DNA of 48,803 nt from an uncultured Lachnospiraceae bacterium (lineage in GTDB: Bacteria > Bacillota > Clostridia > Lachnospirales > Lachnospiraceae): the NCBI GenBank assembly GCA_910588655.1, contig CAJUPJ010000028.1:1-48803 (forward strand), given 5' to 3'. Shown here piece by piece: positions 34,983-44,691 of the stretch. The translations under genes were made by a program, and so were the position numbers. Position 1 is the stretch's first letter. Each line of letters opens with the position of its first letter. The notes under the pieces were generated by a model. The model ran no database searches. It was not told where the DNA came from and worked only from the letters and a program-made list of their open reading frames with translations.

Positions 34983-37900
34983 CTAAAATTCAATATTTAA
35001 AATAGTATCTGCATCCAGTTCATTTACTAATTTTACCCGGAGCTCATTTATATAACGTTCTACATCTTCTTTATTTTCGATATGCCATGATGAAGTTCTG
35101 GCTATTTTTTTAAATGAGATATTTTTTACTTGTTTGCACTGGTATCCATTCTCTTCTGCAACCCTGATTACCTGCTGCTCTATTAAATCTGTATCATACT
35201 GTCCGTTTTCCCTTGCCTCTGTTTCAAGTTTCTTTCTGGCTTCTTCCGCTTTTTTTATAGCAATTTCCCGGTCTGACTTATCCATTTCATTTAAAAGACG
35301 GATTTTTAAAGTTTCTGCCCTGTCAGCATAACCTCTCAATGTAGATACATTCGTACAGCTGTTTGCTCCATCTTCAATCTCATCAAACAATTCAATATAT
35401 CTGTTCCTCTTACTTTCTTTATACTCTTTTGTATTTAATATTTCAAATACTCTCTTTTTAGATTCTGAAACAGAATCAAGCACAGGTACAAGCTGCTCAT
35501 CCAAAATTCCTGAATATATATCTGTAAACTGTTCCAAAAGCTCCGGAAGTTTTGGAATATCTGCAAATGGCTTATCCTTCTTTATAACTGCCCGGATTGC
35601 ATCTACAACATTCTCCAGCCCAGTATCAACTATATAAGTTTTACTGTCATCATATTTTTCCAAATACAACAACGCCTTATCAAAAATATTTTTCTGTTCT
35701 CCTGCAAAAAATGCTTTAACTGGTTCATAATCTTCTGCAAAATCAAGCAAATCATCCTGGCTTTTTGATACTGTCTGGAAAAATTCTGCCGGGGAATGTT
35801 TCTGGACAATACCAGACATTATTCCAATACCCTCTTCAATCACTTTTAACCCTGGATACTTTACTCCATCATAATACCTTTTTATATCTTTAAGTTCTGT
35901 AACAAGCTTATTTGCAAAGGTTATAAAGAAATTCATTACCACATCTTCATCATCAGACGGGCTGCTGGAATGAAATAGTTCTTTTAAAATATCACGTACT
36001 GCCTTTTTATCCTTACCAGATACACGGACACGCTCCTCCATCATCAGCTTTTCTACAAAAGCCTTTTTTGTAATATAATTTATAATTTCCTCTACATCCT
36101 TATCCATCATAGCAACGCCTGAACCATTAATAAAGAAAGAAACATCCCCTCTTTTAAACAGTTTTGCTACAAGCCACTGGACATCATCTTCTACATACCC
36201 ATAAGGGGCTTTCATAAACCTGTCTTTTATAGATTTCATAGATGTTTTTATATGCATCCGGCTATTTCCTGCAATGTATTGTAATATATCATCAAGTGCA
36301 TGGATATTAGGCTCTGTACCTCCTTCTAAGCTAAGCATAATCTGGCTGCCTGTTTTTAAGAGTTTTCTAATGTCATTCTCTCCCATAGCAGTATCAATGT
36401 AATCCAGCTTGTGGTAAACTGTTTTGACTAATCTGCGAAGAGCTTCACTGATTCTTGCCGGCACATCTTTTACATTAATCTGTGCCTTGTCACCATTTAC
36501 ATAGATACTGGCATTTTTTAAAGCCTCTGTCAGAAAAAGCTTAGCATTACTGTTACGATCTCTCATTTCCAGTCTTTTTGCTTCTTTGATGTTCTCATAA
36601 TTGGACAATGCAGATGTTGTATTTAAACGTAAGAATTTTTCAATCTTAAGGTACCTTTGTATTTCATCCATAAATGCACGGTTATCTGGAAGAAGTATTA
36701 GTATCTCCCTGCCCTGTCCGGATATCATTCTAAGAGTTGTTTCATCTGTACCATAATCAGATGCCGAAGTAAGTATTCGCACCCCAATGTCAAAATTTTG
36801 TGCAGATTTATAAAACCTGTCATCCACAGCCTTGTTAAAGTTAAAAGAATATCTGCCATTGAATAAAGGATATTTATATTTCTTATCTTCAAAAATATCA
36901 TCGAAAACCATTTCTGATACTTTATTGATAATCTCTGCCATCTCTATATTCTGGCTTTCAATTTCTCTGTTGATTTCCTGTTCCTCATCAGTAAGGAATA
37001 TATAAATATCTTCATTTTTCTGTACAAGGTTTTGTACAAGGTTCTGGTGAATTAATACTTTCAATGCATCTTCTACTTTTTCCTTCAGCGCAATTCTGTC
37101 ATCATCAATGCTTTCTGCCATCAGGCTTGTAATATTGCCAATATTTGCTGTTACAACCTTATCAACATATTTAATCATAAAAAGTACTTTAAGTACATTG
37201 ACAGCAAATACTTTTTCATTATGCCCTGGATTAATAGTATCATTTTCATATGCCCTGATAATCACTCCACGGTGACTGTGGTCTAAAAAGTTTTCCAGCG
37301 CATCATAAAAAGCATAAAATGGAATAATTGTACCTGTTTCATTTTCTTTATATTCCATTGCTGCTTCTTTAAACATTGCCAGCATAGAACGTTCTCCTTC
37401 TGACAGATGTTTTCCAGATGCACCATGGGTACGGATGGATGTCAATACACTAGCAAGCAAATTAAACTGGTATGGTACAAATGGATATACGCATGTAAAA
37501 TCATTTTCATCTGCATACAGTTTCTTTTCCACACCATCATTAAATGTAATTAAGTTCTTAATAATAGTTGTTTTCTGGCCATATAACAAACGTAAAGTCT
37601 GTGCAGGAGTTTCTTTTTTTTCCAGGATTCTTTTCTTAATAACCTCATCTACATTTGCAGAGGATAATGATAATCTTGTATCAAAACGTCCCTGGATTTT
37701 AGAGAAATCATTACCCTTTACCCTTGTCACAGAATCAATGTCCTGCTGGCTGGTTACAATAATCCATACCTTGCCCATACATTCCTTGCCAAGCTCTTCT
37801 GTTATGGTCTGTAAATTTAACATCAGCTGTGAATCTTCTCCAATATACTGTCCAATTTCATCAACAAGGAAAACAACATGATGGTTATTATCTTTATGGT

Positions 37901-38669
37901 TAATATATGCTTTGACACGCTTTGCAAAATCCTCAATACTAATCTGGTATGGTTCAACTGCTTTTTCACACCAGTTACGTGAAGCTGCCTCACTCATAAA
38001 ACCCATTCCAGTAAGAACTTCCACAACATCATCCTGAATAAAATCAAAGTCCTGTCTGGAATCTTCCCATGCATCTCCATACAGTTCTTTAAATTTTTGT
38101 TTAAACTCCCCATACAGCCCTTCTTCTGTCAGTTTTCTTTCCAAATCTGCCAGAAAAGGCATTGTTCCACAAAATCCCTGCATTTCATTAAATACTCTTA
38201 AAAATACATTAACTATTGCGGCTTTATTCTGCTTGCTGCCCCCTTCACTTTTAGAATCAATATTAAAAAGCACAACATCCGTCTCCGTAGCAGCAGCCAG
38301 CTTCATATCTGCAATAGTCATCTGGTCTGCAATCTTTGGCTTGCCCCCTGTAATGCTGTCATCAACAAAATAATCAACAGCTTTTCTGCCGTCCACAGAT
38401 TTATTTGCCAGCAAGTAAGAAAGAATTTTTAAGAAGTGTGATTTACCACTTCCAAAAAAACCAGAAATCCATACACCCATCTTGGGGGTAGTCCCAACAA
38501 TACCCTTTTTATATGCAGAAAAAAAATCTGCAAAGTGTTTCTGCAATTCCTTAGTTACTACATATTCATCCAATTCCTGCGCCACATTTTCTGCCTCATC
38601 CTGTCCAACAATAATTACGCCCTGTATATCACGGTCAATATCCTTTTTAAACATTTCTTTAATTAACAT
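34983..38669 (-). CDS. brxC: BREX ATPase BrxC
   Basis: 1228 residues (PglY/BrxC family, DUF6079-like). Walker A GFFGSGKS at about residue 70-77, Walker B VVFLVDEIGQYIG at about 265-275. The long C-terminal part is helical. A large AAA+ protein required for BREX defence and methylation in known systems. AGGAGGATAACGGCAA precedes ATG 38669. The stop is 11 bases upstream of the pglX start, suggesting coupling. Confidence 0.95.
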   Translation of the reverse strand: MLIKEMFKKDIDRDIQGVIIVGQDEAENVAQELDEYVVTKELQKHFADFFSAYKKGIVGTTPKMGVWISGFFGSGKSHFLKILSYLLANKSVDGRKAVDYFVDDSITGGKPKIADQMTIADMKLAAATETDVVLFNIDSKSEGGSKQNKAAIVNVFLRVFNEMQGFCGTMPFLADLERKLTEEGLYGEFKQKFKELYGDAWEDSRQDFDFIQDDVVEVLTGMGFMSEAASRNWCEKAVEPYQISIEDFAKRVKAYINHKDNNHHVVFLVDEIGQYIGEDSQLMLNLQTITEELGKECMGKVWIIVTSQQDIDSVTRVKGNDFSKIQGRFDTRLSLSSANVDEVIKKRILEKKETPAQTLRLLYGQKTTIIKNLITFNDGVEKKLYADENDFTCVYPFVPYQFNLLASVLTSIRTHGASGKHLSEGERSMLAMFKEAAMEYKENETGTIIPFYAFYDALENFLDHSHRGVIIRAYENDTINPGHNEKVFAVNVLKVLFMIKYVDKVVTANIGNITSLMAESIDDDRIALKEKVEDALKVLIHQNLVQNLVQKNEDIYIFLTDEEQEINREIESQNIEMAEIINKVSEMVFDDIFEDKKYKYPLFNGRYSFNFNKAVDDRFYKSAQNFDIGVRILTSASDYGTDETTLRMISGQGREILILLPDNRAFMDEIQRYLKIEKFLRLNTTSALSNYENIKEAKRLEMRDRNSNAKLFLTEALKNASIYVNGDKAQINVKDVPARISEALRRLVKTVYHKLDYIDTAMGENDIRKLLKTGSQIMLSLEGGTEPNIHALDDILQYIAGNSRMHIKTSMKSIKDRFMKAPYGYVEDDVQWLVAKLFKRGDVSFFINGSGVAMMDKDVEEIINYITKKAFVEKLMMEERVRVSGKDKKAVRDILKELFHSSSPSDDEDVVMNFFITFANKLVTELKDIKRYYDGVKYPGLKVIEEGIGIMSGIVQKHSPAEFFQTVSKSQDDLLDFAEDYEPVKAFFAGEQKNIFDKALLYLEKYDDSKTYIVDTGLENVVDAIRAVIKKDKPFADIPKLPELLEQFTDIYSGILDEQLVPVLDSVSESKKRVFEILNTKEYKESKRNRYIELFDEIEDGANSCTNVSTLRGYADRAETLKIRLLNEMDKSDREIAIKKAEEARKKLETEARENGQYDTDLIEQQVIRVAEENGYQCKQVKNISFKKIARTSSWHIENKEDVERYINELRVKLVNELDADTILNIEF

Positions 38670-38739
38670 TTGCCGTTATCCTCCTGATAAGTATTATTTT
38701 TCCATCCTTTTACAACTGACTGGATTTCTGTTGTCCTGT

Positions 38740-39330
38740 CTACCATACCAAGCGGAATGCACGGTAATAATTGTCCTCTGGATATTCATTAAATATAATT
38801 AACTCCTGTTCAGTATAAGTACCCGGATAAAATAAAACCATAGGTACACTGGCAAAGCCCTTGGGCATATTATAGAGAACTTTATTAAACACTTCTGGAG
38901 CTTGCAGCAATGGAAAACACTTTCCAGTCCCTGTCAGAAATACTACTGCATTTTTTGGTGTGTTTTCTGAAATATATTTAACTAACAGGTTTTCTTTATC
39001 AGTAATTTTTAATGTATGCCGGATAGCATCCTGCAATCTCCTTATGCCATGTCTTTCTTCCTGTATATAACACTTTTCCATAAAGTTCTTACTTTGCAGA
39101 TGGTCTATAATTAAATCATATAAATCATACACTACCAGTTGAAAGCCATCTGTACCTTGGAAATTCTTATTTTGCAAATATGATATCCTGCTTCTTACAG
39201 CCAGTTCATCTTCTGGTGCATAATCAAACACCCAGTAGCTGGTCTCATTCGCCTTTCCCTTTGCCTGTCTGAAAGATGGATTCTTTATCATTATTTCCAT
39301 CTGGGCTAACCGTTCCTCAATATTTCCCAT
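38740..39330 (-). CDS. brxB: BREX protein BrxB (DUF1788)
   Basis: 196 residues. The DUF1788 pattern is seen in YWVFDYAPEDELAVRSRI and NAVVFLTGTGKCFPLLQAPEV and SVPMVLFYPGTYTEQEL. A small core BREX protein of unknown exact role, essential in studied systems. ATG overlaps the brxA stop (TAATG). It is followed 70 bases later by brxC. Confidence 0.92.
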   Translation of the reverse strand: MGNIEERLAQMEIMIKNPSFRQAKGKANETSYWVFDYAPEDELAVRSRISYLQNKNFQGTDGFQLVVYDLYDLIIDHLQSKNFMEKCYIQEERHGIRRLQDAIRHTLKITDKENLLVKYISENTPKNAVVFLTGTGKCFPLLQAPEVFNKVLYNMPKGFASVPMVLFYPGTYTEQELIIFNEYPEDNYYRAFRLVW

Positions 39331-39980
39331 TATCTTACCCCCAAAAGAGCCTTTAATACTGGCTTCATGTTATTGTCTTCAAGCCATCCTTCCATATCTG
39401 GTTCTAATACCGGACGGAAAATTTTTCTTACATCCCTGCCTTTGTCTGTCATACCAGACTCAAATAAAAATGTCTTATAGTTTTTTCCTAATCTTGACAA
39501 TGTAGCATCCGTCCATCCTGCCACCTTTTTACTTTGTAACTGCTTGTCCTTAAAGAAATTTTTTAAATCACTTGGCTTATACTCATTACATCCAATAATC
39601 ATTTTCTCCCTTATTACCTCATACATAAAATCAAAAAATAATGTATCATTTGCCATAATTGCTGTTAAATTAAAGATTTTTTGTGTTGATATGTCTCCAT
39701 TTAAAAACACTGGATAAAAACTATCCCCCAACGCTTTAATTCTTGATGACACCGTATTACAAATTTGTACCGCCCTCTCCTGTGTAGATGCTGCAAATAT
39801 ATTTTCATTTATACATAATTCTTTAATATCTCCAAAACTCTTTCCCTCAGACAACAGCCTTATCCCGTTACGGAATTCTATAAACCAAAAAGAATGTTTT
39901 ACTGCTCCAGCACTATATTCCTTTCTTTGCATGCGTATATACACCTTTCCATTATGAATATTTGCTTTCATCTGATACAT
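39330..39980 (-). CDS. brxA: BREX protein BrxA (DUF1819)
   Basis: 216 residues. DUF1819 features: AGAVKHSFWFIEFRNGIRLL, then a helical body and KVAGWTDATLSRLGKNYKTFL. A DNA-binding helical protein in characterised BREX loci, dispensable in some. It is the first gene, behind a consensus promoter. The ATG at 39980 has no clear ribosome site; ATG 39971 (MKANIHNG) is an alternative. Confidence 0.92.
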   Translation of the reverse strand: MYQMKANIHNGKVYIRMQRKEYSAGAVKHSFWFIEFRNGIRLLSEGKSFGDIKELCINENIFAASTQERAVQICNTVSSRIKALGDSFYPVFLNGDISTQKIFNLTAIMANDTLFFDFMYEVIREKMIIGCNEYKPSDLKNFFKDKQLQSKKVAGWTDATLSRLGKNYKTFLFESGMTDKGRDVRKIFRPVLEPDMEGWLEDNNMKPVLKALLGVR

Positions 39981-40049
39981 GGCATGAAAACGTTATTATA
40001 TCTAAAATGTTATCTGCCATACAAATCATTTATCTGTTTTTTCTATTTT

Positions 40050-40078
40050 ATTATAGCAAACCATACTAATAACCGCAA
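40050..40078 (-). promoter_or_regulatory. BREX operon promoter
   Basis: TTGCGG (40073-40078), a 17-base spacer and TATAAT (40050-40055) on the minus strand, about 70 bases ahead of brxA. A short AT-rich leader follows. Confidence 0.7.
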
Positions 40079-40096
40079 TTATGAAGCAATATGAAT

Positions 40097-40141
40097 TAAA
40101 ACAAAGCCAGACAGTTTAGGAAAATCCTTTTACTTTCTGGC
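40097..40141 (-). terminator. Terminator after the S8 peptidase C-terminal fragment
   Basis: GCCAGA and TCTGGC close a longer imperfect stem with inner GGA/TCC and AGT/ACT pairs; on the minus strand TTTGTTTTAA follows. It separates the peptidase fragment from BREX. Confidence 0.7.
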
Positions 40142-40145
40142 TTCC

Positions 40146-41491
40146 TTAATGTAACATTATTATAATACCATACCCCCATTCCATCAGCATTGCTGATATG
40201 CCTGATGTAATTGCTGTTGCCATGCTTGAGCCACTTTTATAATCATATCTGGCTGTCCTTTTTCTCTCTTCTTCCGTTGCAGGGTATATATTTCCAATTC
40301 TTGGAAGAGGCCCATATATTCCAATTCCTGGTGCTGCAAAATCTGGTTTTATCTTGCCATCCCTGGTAAATCCCCGGCTTGAGTTTATAGCAATACTGCC
40401 ATTGGCCAGGTCATAGTACGATACTGAAACCAGGTTCTGGTTATTGCTTGGGTCACATAATGTTACATCAGGGTCAGGTTTCAGGAAATAAGTAGTATCC
40501 GCCAGGAAATTACTTATAGGCAGCCACATATCAAAAAATGCACTTCCCCTTGTTTCATTAAAAACCCGTATCTTCCATATTCCTTCAGACGGTGACTGGA
40601 AACGCATCTGTATGCACTCATCACCACTTTCATAAGCAAGCAGCCTGTATTCAATATATACAACAGTATTTTCCAGAATAAAATTAACCCTTCTTCTTTC
40701 TCCATATCTTGCAAAAGTTTTACCACTGTATTCACCACTTGGGGAAACTATTCCGACAGACATAACCTGGGGTGCATAATTCCATAATTCTAATGTAAAA
40801 CCACTTGTACTTCCGGCGCGTATCTCTACTTCTGTATCACCACCTGCCTCTATCATTTCACTTCTGTAATGACGCCCTGAATTAGCTTCATTGCCGCATG
40901 ATGTAACTACCCCTACACCATTAAAGTTGCCTATTTCAGCAAGCACATTTCCAAGAATTCCGCCATTTGTATGCCCGCCCTGGTTTGTTCCTAACCCTAT
41001 GCATATAATAAGTGGTACATCCATCCTGGCAGCCTTATCTAATAAATAATCCACAGCAACCAGAATATCAGCTTCTGAATAAACAGGTTCATTTGTATCA
41101 ATCTGGTAGAAACTTTTTAGTGTGCTTTTTGCTTCTTTACATTTTACAACACATATAGTAGAAAGTGGTGCTACACCTGCAAAATTATTTTCTTCTATAA
41201 GGCTTCCACATGCTACACCTGCAATAAATGTGCCATGCCCGTTTGTGTCTTTGCTAGGTACTATCTCCCAGGGTGATGTTGAATTTATTGCTTCATTTAT
41301 TTCTTCATTATTGTATTCAACACCATATGTAAAACCTTCAGGTATTTTTCCATATTTTAATTTATCACAGCCCTCCTGGTTCTCTTCCATGCTTCCAGCC
41401 TCACATGGGTTAATAGCCTGGTCCCATAAAAAAGCAATCCTGCTGTTTCCGGCAGAGTCTAAAAAAGCGGGGAGTGTGTAATCTATCCCCG
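40146..41491 (-). pseudogene. S8 (subtilisin/Csp-type) peptidase, C-terminal fragment
   Basis: Begins GIDYTLPAFLDSAGNSRIAFLWDQ, exactly where an S8 domain continues after its catalytic DTG. The catalytic His (KDTNGHGTFIAG) and Ser (YKSGSSMATAITSG) are present. The N-terminal part with the catalytic Asp is at 46776-47120. An ATG at 41507 could start this frame in inserted DNA, but the product would lack Asp. The end (LMEWGYGIIIMLH) is about 60 residues shorter than usual; EWG recurs in full members as the last REWGYG, so a deletion between the two is likely. Family: CspA/B/C-like clostridial subtilases. Confidence 0.75.
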
Positions 41492-41516
41492 CTGGTGTAT
41501 GATACAATATTATATA

Positions 41517-42215
41517 TTATTTGCCCTGGCCATAATAAGCATTAGCACCATGTTTACGGTAATAATGCTTGTCCTGGAGTTCCTGTGGTGCTGGCTGTAT
41601 ACGTGGGTTAATTGTTTCCGCCCTGTATGCCATCTTTGCAACTTCTTCAAGGACTACTGAATTATGTACTGCCTCATGTGCATCCTTGCCCCATGCAAAA
41701 GGCCCATGGTTCTTACACAAAACTGCTGGTACTGCTACAGGGTCAAGCTTCCTTGCATTAAATTCATTAACAATAAGTATACCTGTATTAGTTTCATATG
41801 CCTCCTCAATCTCATCTTTATCCAGGCATCTTAAACATGGTACTTCCCCATAAATATAATCTGCATGTGTAGTACCATAACATGGAATACCTCTTCCTGC
41901 CTGTGCCCAGCTTGTAGCATATGATGAATGTGTATGCACAACACCACCTATATCTGCAAATGCTTTATACAGTTCAACATGTGTAGCAGTATCAGAAGAA
42001 GGGTTATATTTACCCTCAACCTTTTCACCTTTAAGGTTTACAAGCACCATATCATCAGGTGTCAGGCTGTCATATTCCACACCACTTGGCTTAATAGCGA
42101 AAATACCGCTTTCCCTGTCAATTTCGCTGACATTGCCCCATGTAAAAGTTACAAGGCCATACTTTGGAAGAAGCATATTTGCTTCATATACTCTTTTCTT
42201 TAACTCCTCTAACAT
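41517..42215 (-). CDS. araD: L-ribulose-5-phosphate 4-epimerase
   Basis: 232 residues. It converts L-ribulose-5-phosphate to D-xylulose-5-phosphate. The class II aldolase/epimerase zinc site is seen in VHTHSSYATSWAQ and the family-specific GTTHADYIYGEVPC; KNHGPFAWGKDAHEAV near the end. GGAGGG precedes ATG 42215. It is the last gene of the cassette in the S8 gene, and is unrelated in function to the three genes before it. Confidence 0.93.
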   Translation of the reverse strand: MLEELKKRVYEANMLLPKYGLVTFTWGNVSEIDRESGIFAIKPSGVEYDSLTPDDMVLVNLKGEKVEGKYNPSSDTATHVELYKAFADIGGVVHTHSSYATSWAQAGRGIPCYGTTHADYIYGEVPCLRCLDKDEIEEAYETNTGILIVNEFNARKLDPVAVPAVLCKNHGPFAWGKDAHEAVHNSVVLEEVAKMAYRAETINPRIQPAPQELQDKHYYRKHGANAYYGQGK

Positions 42216-42258
42216 AATTCCATACCCTCCTAAAATATATTGATACCACTAGTTTATA

Positions 42259-44682
42259 TCAATTAGAAACCTTTGTAAAGATATTTATCCTCTTTCTTCC
42301 AGTTAAAATATAAATTATTAAACGCCTCATCCTGCCACATCTTTTATAAGCTTTAGCTGATATTTCCTGGATAAACTCCCTGGCAGTTTCTTCGTCATCT
42401 GTGCTTACATTATTATTTGAAAATGCTGCATACTGCAATATGCCAAATGCCCTTTCAGATGGAATATTTGCTGCTATTAAAGATATTTTGCCATAATATT
42501 CCATATCCTCCAGTTTTGAAATCCCTTTAAACCCACAGAATGCCAGATAATTATTTAGTAAATTAAAATACATTATTACTCTCTGGTTTGCTGTATCTGC
42601 ATGGCGTATTCTTATGCCGGTTTTTATAAAGCCCGCCCTTATAAACAAAACTGGTGCAGATACAATTAATAATATTAACAATACAGCCAGGAGCTTTTTA
42701 AGGATTTTAAAAGTATTATCTCCAGAAGACCTGGAATTGTCTTTCTTTCCTTCAATATTATTATTCCCTTCTTCTGTTCCCGGGTCTTCTCCTATAATTA
42801 TTTCTTCTTCTAAGCCTTCATTTCCTGGGTCTTCTTCATTTAATAATTCCCCGGGTTCTGTAGCAGCCGGAAGCATCTCTTGTGTTACATCCTCTGTATT
42901 TCCATCTATCCCAGGCTGTAACTCTGTACTGCTATTATAATTTTCATCTAAAATTGTATTAGTCATATCAAACGGAAGCCAGCCAAAGCCTGGTTTGTAA
43001 ACTTCTGTCCAGGCATGTGCATTATAATCCTTTACATATGCAACATATTTTTCATTGCCTGATTTATCATATTCAACATTAAATTCAGAGGGCCTTATAA
43101 AATAACCAGAAACATATCTTGCAGGAATACCTTTCATTCTTAATAATACCGTACCTGCTGTAGCATAATGTTCACAGTAACCCCTTTTCTGGTTAAACAG
43201 GAAATATTCTATATATTCCTCACCTGCTGGCAGGGCATTAAGATGCTGGCTGTACTTTGTGTCCCTGCATATTGCATTTTTTACAGCAGCACATTGAAGC
43301 CCTGGGTCATTAAGAGTTACAATTCCATCTGCAAATGCTTTTAACCTGCTAAGCCCATATGGCACTTGTAAGTAATTAAGGTATACAAATGCCGTATACT
43401 CTTCATTATTTACCATTCCCCGGTCTTTAATTTCCTGGCTGTCTAAAGCCATTAAAGTTTTTATTAGCGCATCTGAAATATTATAATATATGGGCTTCCT
43501 GCCGTCTTTACTGGTATCATACATATAAGGCATAAATGTACCATTCCCTGTAAACTTCTGGTTCTTTATAATTTCCAGGCTAAAGCTGTCTATATTACCA
43601 GACCATGCCCATGCGGATATGTTAGCCGTTTCTATCCCAATAAATGTTTTAATGGATTTAACTGCTTCCTGGTTTATTTTTGTTTCAGGTACAGGAGGTT
43701 TAGCTTCTTTAAAAGTTTTCCAGACCCCGTTCTCATATATATCTGATGAGAAATTTTTTATATAAATATTGTTTACTGGTTTCTGGCTTGTTTCTATACG
43801 CATTACAGACTTGCCCGTATGGTCTGGGGAATTATTATCAAGATAACCATCTGCCCCATTATTACCACGCTTTTTAAGGGTTTCGGCAAAAGAAACTATA
43901 TCCTTTTCCATTTTGTGCTGCTTCTCCAGCATTCTTCCAGAATAGGTAAATATTTTCTGGCTTGTGGCACTTCCTGCTACAAGTGATATTGCAAAACATA
44001 TAACAATCACAGCTATAAACAAACTATATCTTTCGGGCATTTGCCCTGAAAGATGCCTGTCCTGCCAGAAATTTTTCCTGCCGCCATGCATTTCAAGTTT
44101 CATGCTAAATAAAAGCCCTGATATCCCTGTTACAAGAAAAAATGATGCAAAAACTGATGGTGCTTTTCCATGAAACATTTCCATCCCAATTATAGAAACA
44201 ACAGGAAGCATAAGCAAAAAATACCATTTCAGCCTTAAAACTGCTATTGCCATAATGGTAATTACCAGGAAAACTGCAAGCACCATTGCCAGTTTTTCAT
44301 ATACTGGCAGGCCTAACAGGCTGACACTTGTCCTTATCTTGTTAACACCTATCCCGCCAAGACCTTGATATAAATAATATTGTTTTTTAATATACTGGTA
44401 CAATATGCCACATTCTGTTTCAAGGCGTTTATAATTACTTATAATAACTATTACAAACACCAGGTTAACCGCCAGTTTGCCAAGGTTATACCAGACATTA
44501 TGGTTTGCCCATAATATACATGTAATAAAACTAAAAAACAAGATATTAAAAAACATTTTCCCAATATCACCTTTATAATTATACGCATCACAAAAAGATA
44601 AGTATAAGGCAAAGGCTGAAAAAGCCAGGAAAATGGAAATAAAAATAATATGTGTATATTTATTAATCCTGTCTTTTGACAT
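42259..44682 (-). CDS. Membrane transglutaminase-like protein (TgpA type)
   Basis: 807 residues. Several helices fill the first 220 residues and another lies near residue 665 (LLAVLLILLIVSAPVLFI). The transglutaminase core has Cys in RGYCEHYATAGTVLLRMKGI (near 500), His in DYNAHAWTEVY (near 556) and Asp in LPFDMT (near 569). An acidic Glu/Gly-rich linker follows. The role is unproven; the family is often encoded with MoxR and DUF58 proteins. Short gap after DUF58. Confidence 0.88.
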   Translation of the reverse strand: MSKDRINKYTHIIFISIFLAFSAFALYLSFCDAYNYKGDIGKMFFNILFFSFITCILWANHNVWYNLGKLAVNLVFVIVIISNYKRLETECGILYQYIKKQYYLYQGLGGIGVNKIRTSVSLLGLPVYEKLAMVLAVFLVITIMAIAVLRLKWYFLLMLPVVSIIGMEMFHGKAPSVFASFFLVTGISGLLFSMKLEMHGGRKNFWQDRHLSGQMPERYSLFIAVIVICFAISLVAGSATSQKIFTYSGRMLEKQHKMEKDIVSFAETLKKRGNNGADGYLDNNSPDHTGKSVMRIETSQKPVNNIYIKNFSSDIYENGVWKTFKEAKPPVPETKINQEAVKSIKTFIGIETANISAWAWSGNIDSFSLEIIKNQKFTGNGTFMPYMYDTSKDGRKPIYYNISDALIKTLMALDSQEIKDRGMVNNEEYTAFVYLNYLQVPYGLSRLKAFADGIVTLNDPGLQCAAVKNAICRDTKYSQHLNALPAGEEYIEYFLFNQKRGYCEHYATAGTVLLRMKGIPARYVSGYFIRPSEFNVEYDKSGNEKYVAYVKDYNAHAWTEVYKPGFGWLPFDMTNTILDENYNSSTELQPGIDGNTEDVTQEMLPAATEPGELLNEEDPGNEGLEEEIIIGEDPGTEEGNNNIEGKKDNSRSSGDNTFKILKKLLAVLLILLIVSAPVLFIRAGFIKTGIRIRHADTANQRVIMYFNLLNNYLAFCGFKGISKLEDMEYYGKISLIAANIPSERAFGILQYAAFSNNNVSTDDEETAREFIQEISAKAYKRCGRMRRLIIYILTGRKRINIFTKVSN

Positions 44683-44691
44683 AATCCCCCC

